A stretch of 64,000 bases of DNA from Sphingomonas sp. Leaf343 (lineage in GTDB: Bacteria > Pseudomonadota > Alphaproteobacteria > Sphingomonadales > Sphingomonadaceae), in NCBI RefSeq assembly GCF_001423765.1, contig NZ_LMPG01000014.1, forward strand, positions 1 through 64,000, given 5' to 3'. The translations under genes and the position numbers were made by a program. This document shows, piece by piece, positions 35,830 through 46,681 of this stretch (the stretch's first letter is position 1; every line of letters starts with the position of its first letter). The notes under the pieces are model-generated. The model made no database searches. It saw nothing but the letters and a program-made list of their open reading frames with translations, and was not told the DNA's origin.

Positions 35830-36696
35830 ATGATCCGCACGACCCTCATCGCCGTCCTCCTTGCCGGCTGTGGCGGCGGCGGAAGCGACGACGCGGAACA
35901 GCCCGCTCCCGCCCCGACCGCGACGACCACGCCCGACCCGACCCCAGCGCCACCCACCGGTATGCGCTGGAGCCCGCGCGCCACCGACAGCTGGCAGTGG
36001 CAGCTGAGCGGCACCGTCGACACCCGCGCTGACGTCGCGATCTACGACATCGATCTGTTCGACACCCCCGCCACGACGATCGCCACGCTGCACACGCAGG
36101 GCCGCCGCGTCCTCTGTTATTTCTCCGCCGGCAGCGCGGAGAACTGGCGGCCCGACTACGCGCAGTTCGCCGCCGCCGATCTCGGCAATCCGCTCGACGG
36201 CTGGGCGGGCGAACGCTGGCTGGACATCCGCTCCGCCAGGGTCCGCGCGACCATGACCGCGCGCATCGCCATCGCCGCCACCAAGGGGTGCGACGGCGTC
36301 GAGCCGGACAATGTCGACGGGTTCGAACCCGACAATCGCTCCGGCCTCAGCTTCACCGCCGCCGATCAGCTCGCCTTCAACCGCTTCCTCGCCACGGAAG
36401 CACACCGTGCCGGCCTCGCCATCGCGCTCAAGAACGATCTCGCGCAGATCGCCACGCTCGCTCCCGATTTCGACCTGGCGGTGAACGAGCAATGCCACGA
36501 ATTTGACGAATGCGGCGCGTATCGCGCGTTCGTCGCCACCGGCAAACCCGTGCTCAACGCCGAATACCGCGCCGCCTATCGCACCAACGCGGACGGCGCG
36601 CGCGACCGCCTCTGCATCGCCGCCCGCAGCGAGGGATTGCGCACCCTGGTCCTGCCCGTGGCGCTGGACGGCAGCTATCGCTTCGCCTGCGACTGA
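35830..36696 (+). CDS. GH114-family lipoprotein (endo-alpha-1,4-polygalactosaminidase-like)
   Basis: 288 aa, ATG at 35830 after AAAAGGGC. The lipobox is LLAGC followed by a Gly/Pro/Thr linker. The catalytic barrel shows VLCYFSAGSAENWRPD, a WLDIRSARVR segment and GCDGVEPDNVDGF, all characteristic of GH114. The family hydrolyses galactosamine-rich exopolysaccharides. Here it would be lipid-anchored; the true substrate is not known. Confidence 0.85.
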   Translation: MIRTTLIAVLLAGCGGGGSDDAEQPAPAPTATTTPDPTPAPPTGMRWSPRATDSWQWQLSGTVDTRADVAIYDIDLFDTPATTIATLHTQGRRVLCYFSAGSAENWRPDYAQFAAADLGNPLDGWAGERWLDIRSARVRATMTARIAIAATKGCDGVEPDNVDGFEPDNRSGLSFTAADQLAFNRFLATEAHRAGLAIALKNDLAQIATLAPDFDLAVNEQCHEFDECGAYRAFVATGKPVLNAEYRAAYRTNADGARDRLCIAARSEGLRTLVLPVALDGSYRFACD

Positions 36697-36734
36697 TCGC
36701 GCAACCGAACCCGGCGCTCGCCGGTTGCACCCGC

Positions 36735-37037
36735 ATGACCCACACACCACCAGTGCCCGCGGGCAACCAGTCGCCCTATCCGTTGCAGACGCCGCCGAAG
36801 CCGCATGACGACCACGCCCCGCCCCCCGGCGATCCGCGCGTCGCCACCACGCCTCCACCGACGCGTCCCAACACCATCGGCATCATCGCTGTAGGTGCCG
36901 GGCTGGGTCTGGGGCTGGCCGCGATTGCCGGCGGACTGTTCATGACGTTCCGCGACACGCCGAAGCGCAAAAGGTCCAAGGGCAAGGCCGCCGCCCGGAA
37001 GCCCAAATCCGCGCCGAAGTCGAAGAAGCCGGCCTGA
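36735..37037 (+). CDS. Small single-pass membrane protein with basic C-terminus
   Basis: 100 aa. ATG at 36735. A proline-rich N-terminus of 46 residues, one membrane helix (GIIAVGAGLGLGLAAIAGGLF) and a Lys/Arg/Ala/Pro-rich tail. Topology with the basic tail in the cytoplasm is expected. No family recognised. Confidence 0.6.
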   Translation: MTHTPPVPAGNQSPYPLQTPPKPHDDHAPPPGDPRVATTPPPTRPNTIGIIAVGAGLGLGLAAIAGGLFMTFRDTPKRKRSKGKAAARKPKSAPKSKKPA

Positions 37038-37042
37038 CCGCG

Positions 37043-37486
37043 TCAGGGAAACAGGTCCACCACCTCGATCGCCCCCGCCACCTCGCCCCGCATCGCCGTC
37101 AGCAACAGCGTGCGGTGGCAGTGGCACGGGTCCCGTTCGTAACAGACCAGCGCGCTCGGCTTTTCCGCCGCCAGCGCCAGCATCGTCGCGGCTTCCGCCT
37201 GCGCCTCGGGCAGTTCCAGTTGGTCGGCGTACACAGCCTCCAGCGTCGTGACATCGCCCTTCTTCGCCGCGTCCCGCCCGCGCTTCGGCGTCCCGAGTGC
37301 GCGAAGATGACGGTAATCGATCCCCGCCTCCCCCAGCGCCGCCGCCAGCGACGACTTTGAAAAGCCCGGTCGCCGCGACAGGGGCAGCGCCCGCACGTCT
37401 ATCACCCGCTCCACCCCGGCGGCCGCCAACGCCGCGATGAACCCGTCGACCGTGGTCGCTTCATACCCGATGGTGAAGATCTTCAT
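37043..37486 (-). CDS. DUF488 family protein
   Basis: 147 aa; start at the ATG at 37486 (MKIFTIGYE), the conserved beginning of the family; an extension to 37534 lacks support. VIDVRALPLSRRPGFSK and the cysteine/histidine segment LVCYERDPCHCHRTLL are family signatures. Function is unknown; the family is related to a P-loop-free rhodanese-like set. Confidence 0.88.
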   Translation of the reverse strand: MKIFTIGYEATTVDGFIAALAAAGVERVIDVRALPLSRRPGFSKSSLAAALGEAGIDYRHLRALGTPKRGRDAAKKGDVTTLEAVYADQLELPEAQAEAATMLALAAEKPSALVCYERDPCHCHRTLLLTAMRGEVAGAIEVVDLFP

Positions 37487-37787
37487 CGGACCAAGATGGG
37501 CGCTGCGGCGTCGCCGCTCAACGGATGCCATCACGATTGCATACCGGAAGCATCGCTCCGTCTGTCACGATGAATATGGACGGCACGTCCGATGGGAGTT
37601 GGACGAGCCGAAGCTGCTGGCGATCGTATAGCTTTCGAGGAGCGCGGCGGGCCGGTCGTTCTGTGAACCCACACGGCAACAGGATCGACCGAATGATCGT
37701 GCGCCGTCGTCCCATGAACGGCCATCCCCGATGCGGCACGAAGCCCATCCTCTGCTCATGCGTTGCCGTCTCGAAGGAGAAGGAACG
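37487..37787. other. Intergenic region, no gene seen
   Basis: About 300 bp between the divergent DUF488 gene and the zinc-finger gene. Short frames on both strands lack ribosome sites and sensible composition. Confidence 0.4.
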
Positions 37788-37952
37788 ATGACGGACGAAC
37801 CGACGAAGCCCGGCGATCAGGCCCCGGCTGGCACCCCCGGCACCGGTGAGAATAGCTGCCCTCGTTGCAACGGCAGCGGCCGGATCGATTCCGGCACCTG
37901 CCCGGTCTGTGAGGGCACCGGTATCGTGATCGAGGGGATCGGGGGCGGCTGA
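37788..37952 (+). CDS. 54-residue double-CxxC zinc-finger protein (DnaJ-central-domain-like)
   Basis: ATG at 37788 with AAGGAGAAGG upstream. The protein has CPRCNGSGRI and CPVCEGTGIV, the paired CxxCxGxG units of the DnaJ zinc domain, in a stand-alone form. Such minimal proteins probably bind one zinc. Function unknown. Confidence 0.75.
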   Translation: MTDEPTKPGDQAPAGTPGTGENSCPRCNGSGRIDSGTCPVCEGTGIVIEGIGGG

Positions 37953-38016
37953 ACGACGACTGGCGCGCCCGGAAAAATCCGATAGCGTGTCGGGCGCTAT
38001 CCAGGAGAGTTCCCCG

Positions 38017-38475
38017 ATGTCGTCGATCCCCGCCCTGTTGCTGCTCGCGCTCGCGCCGCAAGCCTCGACTGCCCCACCGTCCCGTCCCGCCGCGGAGATG
38101 GAGCATGTCGCGATCCAGGCGGCGGATATCGATCGCAGTGCCGCCTTCTACCGGGAGGCATTCGGCCTGCGGATGATCCCGACGCCGCTGAAGAACCGCC
38201 GCTGGCTCGATCTCGGCCATGGCATGGCGCTGCATATCCTCGACGGACGGACCGCGCCGAAGCCATCGAACCGCAACGAACATCTCGCGCTCCACGTCGA
38301 CGATCTCGCGACGGTCACCGCGTGGCTGGACGGCCGCAAGATCGTGTGGACCAATCTCGCCGGCGACCACGGCACGATGCAGACGCGGTTCGACGGCGTC
38401 CGTCAGATCTACGTGCAGGATCTCGACGGTTACTGGCTGGAGGTCAGCGACACGCGTGGTACGAAGGCGCCCTGA
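38017..38475 (+). CDS. Secreted VOC-family (glyoxalase-like) protein
   Basis: 152 aa; ATG at 38017 after CCAGGAGAG. An N-terminal signal peptide (SSIPALLLLALAPQAS) precedes one VOC unit: MEHVAIQAADIDRSAAFY, HLALHVDD and YVQDLDGYWLEV, which carry the metal-binding His/Glu positions. It is shorter than enzymes made of two units and probably dimerises. Substrate unknown. Confidence 0.82.
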   Translation: MSSIPALLLLALAPQASTAPPSRPAAEMEHVAIQAADIDRSAAFYREAFGLRMIPTPLKNRRWLDLGHGMALHILDGRTAPKPSNRNEHLALHVDDLATVTAWLDGRKIVWTNLAGDHGTMQTRFDGVRQIYVQDLDGYWLEVSDTRGTKAP

Positions 38476-38585
38476 CTTTCGTCATGCCGGGGGCGGGCGC
38501 GCCATGACGATGGGCGCTGACCCCAATCGCCCGAACTGACCACCGCCCCTTCAAATGTTGGAAAAGGTCGGTCACCCTCCCCGGC

Positions 38586-38951
38586 ATGACCGATCCCGCA
38601 TCACCGCCGCCGCTCGCGCCGTCCCGCCGTCATGACGGCTGGTCGGTCGATCGCCAGAACATGTTCCTGACCCATCTCGCCCGCTTCGGCGGGGCCAGCG
38701 CCGCGGCACGGGCCGTGCGGATGAGCACCAAGTCCGCCTATCGCCTGCGCGACCGCTCGCCCGCCTTCGCCGAAGCGTGGGCCGCGGCGCAGGACGAAGG
38801 CGTGATGCGCAGCTTCGATCAGGCGATGGACCGCGCGATGAACGGTCACCTCGTGCCGGTCTATCGCGAAGGGCACATCATCGGCGTCCGGCGGCGCTAC
38901 GACAATCGCCTGCTCTACGCCGCCTGCTACGCCCAGCCGCCCCGGGAATGA
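38586..38951 (+). CDS. Helix-turn-helix-like protein of unknown function
   Basis: 121 aa. FLTHLARFGGASAAARAVRMSTKSAYRLRDR resembles the helix-turn-helix of phage terminase small subunits in layout (shown here in outline only), followed by SPAFAEAWAAAQDEG. No large subunit or other phage gene is near, so a terminase role is doubtful; it may be a domesticated DNA-binding protein. The ATG at 38586 is likely. Confidence 0.55.
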   Translation: MTDPASPPPLAPSRRHDGWSVDRQNMFLTHLARFGGASAAARAVRMSTKSAYRLRDRSPAFAEAWAAAQDEGVMRSFDQAMDRAMNGHLVPVYREGHIIGVRRRYDNRLLYAACYAQPPRE

Positions 38952-39033
38952 CGCGGCGGCCGGATGTGGCGAATGGTCCCGGCTGCATGCGTTTTCCCGT
39001 GACTTTTGGGACCATTCGCGGTGAACGACGGGC

Positions 39034-40404
39034 ATGACACACGACATCCATATCGTCGGCGGTGGCCTCGCCGGGTCCGAAGCCGCATGGCAACTGGCAG
39101 AGGCGGGCTTCCGTGTCCGCCTGTCGGAAATGCGCGGCTCCGGCGAACGGACGCCCGCGCACCAGACGGACGACCTCGCCGAACTCGTCTGCTCCAACAG
39201 CTTCCGCTCCGACGATGCCGACGCCAATGCCGTCGGCTTGCTGCACCAGGAGATGCGCGGGCTGAACTCGCTGATCCTGCGGGAGGCGGACAAGCATCGC
39301 GTTCCCGCCGGCTCCGCACTGGCGGTCGATCGCGACGGGTATTCGGCGGGGGTCACCGCCGCTCTGGCCGGTCACCCGAACGTCACGCTGGTTCGGGAGC
39401 GGGTGGACGCGCTGCCCGATGGCCCGACGATCCTCGCGACAGGCCCGCTCACCGCCGCATCGCTGGCGGAGGCAATCGGCGCGGCGACGGGCAAGGAGTC
39501 GCTCGCCTTCTTCGACGCACTCGCACCGATCGTCCACCGCGAGACGATCGATATGGACATCGCCTGGTTCGCCAGCCGCTGGGACAAGGGCGAGACCAAG
39601 GATTACATCAACTGCCCGATGACGAAGGACGAGTATCTCGCCTTCCACGCCGGCCTGATCGATGGCGAGAAGACCCCGTTCAAGGACTGGGAAAAGGATA
39701 CGCCCTATTTCGAGGGGTGCATGCCGATCGAGGTGATGGCCGAGCGCGGCGTCGATACGCTGCGCTATGGTCCGATGAAGCCCGTCGGCCTCGACGATCC
39801 GCGCACCGGCCGCTGGCCCTACGCCGTCGTGCAATTGCGTCAGGACAATGCGCAGGGGACGCTCTGGAACATCGTCGGTTTCCAGACCAAGCTGAAGCAT
39901 TCCGAACAGGTGCGCCTGTTCCGCACGATCCCCGGCCTGCAGAACGCGGACTTCGCGCGGCTCGGCGGGCTGCATCGCAACACCTTCATCCGCTCGCCCG
40001 AGTTGCTCGACCCGACGCTGCGGTTGAAATCGCGGCCGAACATCCGGTTCGCCGGGCAGATCACCGGGTGCGAGGGCTATATCGAAAGCGCCGGTATCGG
40101 CCTGCTCGCAGGACGGTTCGCGGCGGCCGAATTGCGCGGCGAAACGCTGGCGCCGCCGCCGGTGGAGACGGCACTGGGTGCGCTGCTCGGGCACATCACC
40201 GGTGGCGCGGAAGCGGAGACGTATCAGCCGATGAACGTCAATTTCGGCCTGTTCCCGCCGATCCCCGGCCGTACGAAGAAGGCGGATCGCAAGCGCATGT
40301 ACACCGACCGCGGCCGGGCCGCGCTGGCGGAATGGCTCAACTCTCCTCCGCCGGCTGCTCCCGCTCCGCAACTGGAGGACAGCGTAGCTTCGGCTTCCGC
40401 TTGA
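39034..40404 (+). CDS. trmFO: Methylenetetrahydrofolate-tRNA-(uracil-5-)-methyltransferase TrmFO
   Basis: 456 aa, complete. The FAD-binding start [12 protein letters not shown], the CSNSFRSDD catalytic-cysteine region and [19 protein letters not shown] and [15 protein letters not shown] segments are diagnostic. The enzyme uses folate and FAD to make m5U54 in tRNA. Its 3' end overlaps the convergent EF-hand gene by 68 bp. Confidence 0.95.
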   Translation: MTHDIHIVGGGLAGSEAAWQLAEAGFRVRLSEMRGSGERTPAHQTDDLAELVCSNSFRSDDADANAVGLLHQEMRGLNSLILREADKHRVPAGSALAVDRDGYSAGVTAALAGHPNVTLVRERVDALPDGPTILATGPLTAASLAEAIGAATGKESLAFFDALAPIVHRETIDMDIAWFASRWDKGETKDYINCPMTKDEYLAFHAGLIDGEKTPFKDWEKDTPYFEGCMPIEVMAERGVDTLRYGPMKPVGLDDPRTGRWPYAVVQLRQDNAQGTLWNIVGFQTKLKHSEQVRLFRTIPGLQNADFARLGGLHRNTFIRSPELLDPTLRLKSRPNIRFAGQITGCEGYIESAGIGLLAGRFAAAELRGETLAPPPVETALGALLGHITGGAEAETYQPMNVNFGLFPPIPGRTKKADRKRMYTDRGRAALAEWLNSPPPAAPAPQLEDSVASASA

Positions 40405-40801
40405 CCGCCGTCGTGGCGAATTCGGCGGCGGTCATGCCGCCCGATTTGTCGCGATCGGCGGCGGCGAATTTGGTGGTCGCCTTCACCGCCCATTCGTCGA
40501 ACGACAGCCGGCCGTCGCCATCGGCGTCGAGCTTCGCATAGGCCTTGCGCCGCTGCGCCAGATACTCGTCGCGCGTGACGGAGCCGTCCCGGTCCTTGTC
40601 ATACCGCCCGAACCGCTTCTGCTCGCGTGTCGCCGGAGACGCCTCCGGCACTGCGCCGTCCGGGGCCGTCGTCGCGACCTGCACCGCCGGCGCGGAGGGC
40701 AACAGCGGCCGGGTGCTCGCCGCCTCGCCATCCCACATCATCACCGCCGCCGCGATCGCCGAAACGCCCGCCGCCCCGCCCGCCACATATCGCCACATCA
40801 T
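40337..40801 (-). CDS. EF-hand calcium-binding protein, probably membrane-anchored
   Basis: 154 aa, ATG-ATG at 40801. An N-terminal hydrophobic segment ([17 protein letters not shown]) may anchor or export it. Three EF-hand-like loops are visible: [24 protein letters not shown] and [12 protein letters not shown], the last less canonical. Function unknown; calcium binding is predicted. Its 3' 68 bp overlap the end of trmFO on the opposite strand. Confidence 0.75.
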   Translation of the reverse strand: MMWRYVAGGAAGVSAIAAAVMMWDGEAASTRPLLPSAPAVQVATTAPDGAVPEASPATREQKRFGRYDKDRDGSVTRDEYLAQRRKAYAKLDADGDGRLSFDEWAVKATTKFAAADRDKSGGMTAAEFATTAVKRKPKLRCPPVAEREQPAEES

Positions 40802-40852
40802 CGCCTTCCTCCTTTATCCCGGCAGCAGGGTAAAGCGGTTTTTGCCGGCGAT

Positions 40853-41527
40853 CTACTTCCCTGTGATGCGGAACCGGATCAGGCGTAATGCCAGTGCGGG
40901 ACTACCCGGCGCAGGATCGCCCGTCCGGTGCGCTCGTCCGACGATCGTCAACACGCCCAGCGGCCGCAAAGCTCGCGGCCATCGCAGATCGAAGGCTGCT
41001 TCGTATCGCTCATCCGCAAGCCGCGCCGCTCGTCTGGCGGCGGTCGCGTCGCTCAACCGCGTGCCCAGGTCGTCCAACGCCCAACATTCTCCGGCCGCGG
41101 ACAGGGTCGACGCGACGACGTCATCCGGTCGCCCGTCGACCAACACTCCCGCCAATGCCCGGAACAGCCCTCCCCCCCGTATTGTCGCAAATCGAGACAG
41201 TGTCGCGTCCTCCAGCGCCGGTCCGTCGAGCAGCAACTCCCACCCGTCGATCATGTCCGCCAGCGCATCGCCACGAACGCCCCGCGGCAGAACGTACCCG
41301 GCCAATCCCTGCAAGACCGGCTGCGCCGGTGGAGGCGCGACGTCGAGCGCCGTCAGCGCCTCATGCCACCACGTCAGCCGCATCTGTCCAATCATCGGCT
41401 CGCGTGTATTGCGCAAAATGCCGCCAAATGTCGCGTCGAGTTCGCGCAGCGCATGCCAGCCGGCCCGCGCGGGCGGCGGCACGGCGCTTCGGATCATGGC
41501 CTCGTCGATTTGATCGGCTTCCATCAT
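40853..41527 (-). CDS. Squalene/phytoene synthase-like protein
   Basis: 224 aa from 41527 or 41524. The segment IGQMRLTWWHEAL matches the conserved RLxWW motif of the squalene/phytoene synthase superfamily, with an all-alpha pattern after it. The acidic DxxxD substrate motifs of active synthases are not clear, as in NDUFAF6-type assembly proteins, so catalysis is doubtful. It is divergent from the Tad gene group. Confidence 0.7.
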   Translation of the reverse strand: MMEADQIDEAMIRSAVPPPARAGWHALRELDATFGGILRNTREPMIGQMRLTWWHEALTALDVAPPPAQPVLQGLAGYVLPRGVRGDALADMIDGWELLLDGPALEDATLSRFATIRGGGLFRALAGVLVDGRPDDVVASTLSAAGECWALDDLGTRLSDATAARRAARLADERYEAAFDLRWPRALRPLGVLTIVGRAHRTGDPAPGSPALALRLIRFRITGK

Positions 41528-41592
41528 GTCGCTCTATCCCTTGTCGGGGCGGCTTCACCATATCTTTACCGTGTAGATGGCATTGGCGATCC

Positions 41593-42135
41593 ATGTTGTT
41601 CCGTGGATTCCGGCGTCCGTCGCTTCTCCCGCGCCTCCTCTCGGAGCGGCGTGGCGGCGCGGCGATCGAATTCGCGATCTGCGGGACGGCCTTCATCGGC
41701 TTACTGGTCGCTACTCTGCAGATCGTACTGGTCTTCTTCGTACAACAGACCATTCAAACCGCCGCGGAAAACGTCGCGCGCAGGGTCCTGACCGGTCAGA
41801 TCACGACGCTGAACACGAATCAGGCGCAGTTCAAGGCAGCCGCGTGCGCGCAACTGCCCTCCTACATGTCGTGCTCGAAGCTCTTCGTGGATGTGCGCAA
41901 CGCCAATGATTTCGGCCAGATCGATACGTCAACGATCGCCCTGACCTACGATGCCGCGGGAAACATCAACAATAGCTGGCAGTATAGCCCCGGATCGCCG
42001 GGCAGTATCGTCATCCTGCGACTTCTTTACATGTGGCCAATCAGCAGCGCGCCGCTGGGCTTCAACATCGGCAATCAGTCGAACGGATCGCGTCTGGTGA
42101 TCGGCACGATGGTCTTCAAGTCGGAGCTTTACTGA
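41593..42135 (+). CDS. TadE-like pseudopilin/assembly protein
   Basis: 180 aa; ATG at 41593. SERRGGAAIEFAICGTAFIGLLVATLQIVL is the TadE-type N-terminal hydrophobic segment (quoted in parts: basic SERRGG, Glu at the +5-like position, long hydrophobic run). The rest is an extracytoplasmic domain. The stop overlaps the next start (TGATG). Belongs to Flp/Tad pilus systems, whose secretion machinery is not in the window. Confidence 0.8.
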   Translation: MLFRGFRRPSLLPRLLSERRGGAAIEFAICGTAFIGLLVATLQIVLVFFVQQTIQTAAENVARRVLTGQITTLNTNQAQFKAAACAQLPSYMSCSKLFVDVRNANDFGQIDTSTIALTYDAAGNINNSWQYSPGSPGSIVILRLLYMWPISSAPLGFNIGNQSNGSRLVIGTMVFKSELY

Positions 42136-42671
42136 TGACGCGCCTGCTGACGAGATTGCGCGGAAACCGCCGGGGGACATCGCTGATCGAATTCGCAATC
42201 GTCCTGCCGGTGCTGGTGCTGATGTTTCTCGGCGGCTATCAACTATCGGATGCGATGGCGTGCAAACGCCGCGTCACGATCATGAATCGCGCGATGGCCG
42301 ACATCACGTCGCAGTATCGCACGCTGACCGAAGCGCAGATCGCATCTATCCTTTCCGCATCTACGCAGATCATGGCTCCCTACGATACCGATAATGCAAA
42401 GGTTCGGGTTTCACAAATCACCGTCCATCCGCTGGGCCTTCTCTTCAAGATCGACTGGAGCCGTGGTCGCAACATCGATACGCGTCAACAAAACACGTGG
42501 TATCCCATCGTCTATCTACCAGCGGCGTTCAGGAGACCTAGCAGTTCATTTATTTACGCCGAGAGCTCATACGATTATGACGCGGCTTTGGACAAGTACT
42601 TTCCGGCAACGACGTTCAGCCGTGATCTATGGATGCTTCCGCGCCGATCCTCTTCCATCACGATTTCATAA
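42135..42671 (+). CDS. Second TadE-like pilus protein
   Basis: 178 aa. NRRGTSLIEFAIVLPVLVLMFLGG is the TadE-type hydrophobic start after a basic leader. Cys39 and the extracytoplasmic region follow. Overlaps the preceding gene and is followed six bases later by the TadG-like gene. Confidence 0.8.
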   Translation: MTRLLTRLRGNRRGTSLIEFAIVLPVLVLMFLGGYQLSDAMACKRRVTIMNRAMADITSQYRTLTEAQIASILSASTQIMAPYDTDNAKVRVSQITVHPLGLLFKIDWSRGRNIDTRQQNTWYPIVYLPAAFRRPSSSFIYAESSYDYDAALDKYFPATTFSRDLWMLPRRSSSITIS

Positions 42672-42676
42672 AGCGA

Positions 42677-44020
42677 ATGACTTCGATGTTGATCCCCGCA
42701 TTCTTTCGCCGCCTGCGTCGCAACCGGCGCGGCAACGTCTTGATGATCTTCGGTCTATCATTGCCGCCTCTGATCTTTGCAACGGGGATGGGTCTCGACT
42801 ACGGCTCCGCCATGCAGCTTCAGACGAAGCTCAACGCAGCGGCGGATGCCGCCGCCTTGTCGGCAACGAGCGCGGCCATGCTGGATCAGCCGATCCTCGA
42901 CGCGAAAGCCCAAGCCTACAACGTGTTCACGACCCAGGTAACCGGGTCGGCCGGCCTCGTGCCGATGAACTATCTGGACCCGAACCAGCTCAACATCGTC
43001 GTGCAGGATGTCCAGACCGCCGCCAACGGTACCGTGCGGACTTCGACCGTGACCTACAGTGGCGAATCGACGAACGTCTTCGCCGGAGTATTGGGTCGGA
43101 AGACGCTGACGATCCGCGGAACGGCGACGGCGAGTGCCAGCACGCCGCCGAACATCGACTTCTACGTCCTACTGGATGCATCGTCTTCGATGGCGCTGCC
43201 GACGACGACGGCGGGTATCAACCTGATGAAGTCGAAGACGGTCAGAACGGATTATATCTGGAATCCCAATGGCTGCGCCTTCGCCTGTCATCAGTCCAAT
43301 CCCGACAACCCCAAGGTGCGTAATGCCAAGGGGCAATATATGGATTATTACGACCTTGCCCATCTGAACGGGATCGAACTGCGCATCGATGCCGGCAAAC
43401 ATGCGATCGGGGACATGCTGACCGAAGCTCAGGCGGAAAGTAAGGAAAATGGGGCGACATACCGCTTTTCGGTATCTACTTTCGATCGCGCTGCCAATTT
43501 TAAGAACATCGCACCACTCACGACGGAATATGCCACGGCTCGCGCACAAGCTGCGACCGCCGAAACGGTCGCCGTTGCCATGCATGCGAATCTTTATGAC
43601 CGACAGACCGAATATAGCGGCTCGTTGCAGAAAGGCTCCGACCTTATCAAGGTGATCGGCCAGGGTACCCGAGCATCGGGCGACAACCCACAGGCCGTGA
43701 TGTTCATCATCACCGATGGAATGCGTGACGAGGAACTATGGGGCCGTCAGATGGGGCCGATTACGACCGACCAGTGCACGGCGATCAAGGCCAGAGGCAT
43801 TCGCATCGCAGTTCTCTATACGACCTATCAGGTAGAGTCGGTCAACTACGACCAATGGTCGAAAGACAACGTCGTCCCGAACCTCTACAAACTAGCGCCA
43901 GCATTGCAGTCATGCGCGTCCAGCGGCTTGTTCTTCGAAGTTTCCACAGATGGCAGCATATCGGACGCACTCTCGGCATTGTTTCGAAAGACCGTCATCA
44001 GCTCGCGCCTCATCAAATAA
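42677..44020 (+). CDS. TadG-like protein with vWA domain
   Basis: 447 aa from ATG at 42677. The basic leader NRRGNVLMIFGLSLP and hydrophobic stretch are followed by the LNAAADAAALSATSAAM pattern common in TadG. A von Willebrand A domain follows with the metal-site motif VLLDASSSMALP and VMFIITDGMRDEE. Two Cys pairs (CAFAC and later CTAI, CASSG) may be disulfides. Ends before a strong hairpin. Functions in Tad pilus biogenesis or as a surface adhesin. Confidence 0.85.
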   Translation: MTSMLIPAFFRRLRRNRRGNVLMIFGLSLPPLIFATGMGLDYGSAMQLQTKLNAAADAAALSATSAAMLDQPILDAKAQAYNVFTTQVTGSAGLVPMNYLDPNQLNIVVQDVQTAANGTVRTSTVTYSGESTNVFAGVLGRKTLTIRGTATASASTPPNIDFYVLLDASSSMALPTTTAGINLMKSKTVRTDYIWNPNGCAFACHQSNPDNPKVRNAKGQYMDYYDLAHLNGIELRIDAGKHAIGDMLTEAQAESKENGATYRFSVSTFDRAANFKNIAPLTTEYATARAQAATAETVAVAMHANLYDRQTEYSGSLQKGSDLIKVIGQGTRASGDNPQAVMFIITDGMRDEELWGRQMGPITTDQCTAIKARGIRIAVLYTTYQVESVNYDQWSKDNVVPNLYKLAPALQSCASSGLFFEVSTDGSISDALSALFRKTVISSRLIK

Positions 44021-44027
44021 ACAGATA

Positions 44028-44052
44028 GGCGGGCAGCCGTCGACTGCCCGCC
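44028..44052. terminator. Hairpin between convergent tadG-like and pdhB genes
   Basis: GGCGGGCAG pairs with CTGCCCGCC around CCGTCGA, eight bases after the TadG-like stop. T-runs are weak on both sides, so it is a likely but not certain terminator. Confidence 0.6.
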
Positions 44053-44059
44053 AATCCGC

Positions 44060-45496
<1,437 letters not shown>

Positions 45497-45497
45497 C

Positions 45498-46544
45498 TCA
45501 GTACGTCTCCACCAGAACGTCGGTATACAGCTCCGCCGGATCCGGCTCGGGCGTGCTTTCGGCGAAATCCGCCGCTTCGTTGACGGTCTTGCGGATCGCC
45601 TGTTCGACGGTCTTCAGTTCGTCCTCCCTGACGCCGTGTTCGGCGAGCAACTGCTTCACATGTTCGATCGGATCGGACTTGTCGCGCACCGCCTGCACTT
45701 CCTCGCGGCTGCGATACTTGGCCGGGTCGGACATCGAGTGACCGCGATAGCGATAGGTCTTCATCTCGAGGATGACCGGACCCTTGCCCGCGCGCACCCA
45801 CTCCAGCGCCGTCTCGGCGGCACCGCGGCACGCCAGCACGTCCATGCCGTCGACCTGGATGCCCGGGATGCGGAAGCTCTCGCCGCGACGATAGAGCTGG
45901 TCCTCGGCGGAGGCGCGATTGACGCTGGTGCCCATCGCATACTGGTTGTTCTCGATCACGAAGATGATCGGCAGCTTCCACAGCTCGGCCATGTTGAAGG
46001 CTTCGTAGACCTGGCCCTGATTGGCTGCACCATCGCCAAAATAGGCCATGCACACGCCGCCATCGCCGCTGTACTTGTGCTTGAACGCCAGGCCGGCACC
46101 GAGCGACACCTGCGCGCCGACGATGCCATGGCCACCGTAGAAGCGCTTCTCGGTCGAGAACATGTGCATCGAGCCGCCCTTGCCCTTGGAGATGCCCGCG
46201 GCACGCCCCGTCAGCTCGGCCATGATGACCTGCGGATCGATACCATAGGCCAGCATGTGGCCGTGATCCCGATACCCGGTAATGACCGAGTCCTTGTCGC
46301 CGTCGAGCGCCGACTGCAGACCGACGGCAACCGCTTCCTGGCCGATATAAAGGTGGCAGAAACCGCCGATCAGACCGAGCCCGTAAAGCTGTCCCGCCTT
46401 TTCCTCGAAGCGCCGGATCAACAGCATCTGTTTATAGAAATCGAGCAACTGCTCCTTCGTCGCTTCGAACGGGAGCGGTTCGCCCGGGCGCTCGCGGTTG
46501 GGGATGGGCGGATCGGCAATCGCGCGAGCGGGGGCTTTGGCCAC
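45498..46544 (-). CDS. pdhA: Pyruvate dehydrogenase E1 alpha subunit
   Basis: 348 aa. The ThDP-binding motif [17 protein letters not shown], the GGSMHMF segment and [14 protein letters not shown] (phosphorylation-loop-like region) identify PdhA. First gene of the pdhA-pdhB pair; the promoter should lie in the 137-bp gap shared with the divergent MFS gene. Confidence 0.95.
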   Translation of the reverse strand: MAKAPARAIADPPIPNRERPGEPLPFEATKEQLLDFYKQMLLIRRFEEKAGQLYGLGLIGGFCHLYIGQEAVAVGLQSALDGDKDSVITGYRDHGHMLAYGIDPQVIMAELTGRAAGISKGKGGSMHMFSTEKRFYGGHGIVGAQVSLGAGLAFKHKYSGDGGVCMAYFGDGAANQGQVYEAFNMAELWKLPIIFVIENNQYAMGTSVNRASAEDQLYRRGESFRIPGIQVDGMDVLACRGAAETALEWVRAGKGPVILEMKTYRYRGHSMSDPAKYRSREEVQAVRDKSDPIEHVKQLLAEHGVREDELKTVEQAIRKTVNEAADFAESTPEPDPAELYTDVLVETY

Positions 46545-46681
46545 GAAACTTCCTCGTTTCCGTAAGGGATCAGGCCGTGCCTATAGAACCGGTCGCGCTG
46601 CAACATCAATCCGCGCTTGGGCGATCGATACAGGAAGTCGGCTTGCGTGCCGCTCGGCGGGGCGACTACAGCCCTTGACCG

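Noticed and set aside
38586..38951. Phage terminase small subunit marking a second prophage
   Set aside because: No large subunit or other phage genes lie nearby and the surrounding genes are core chromosomal genes.
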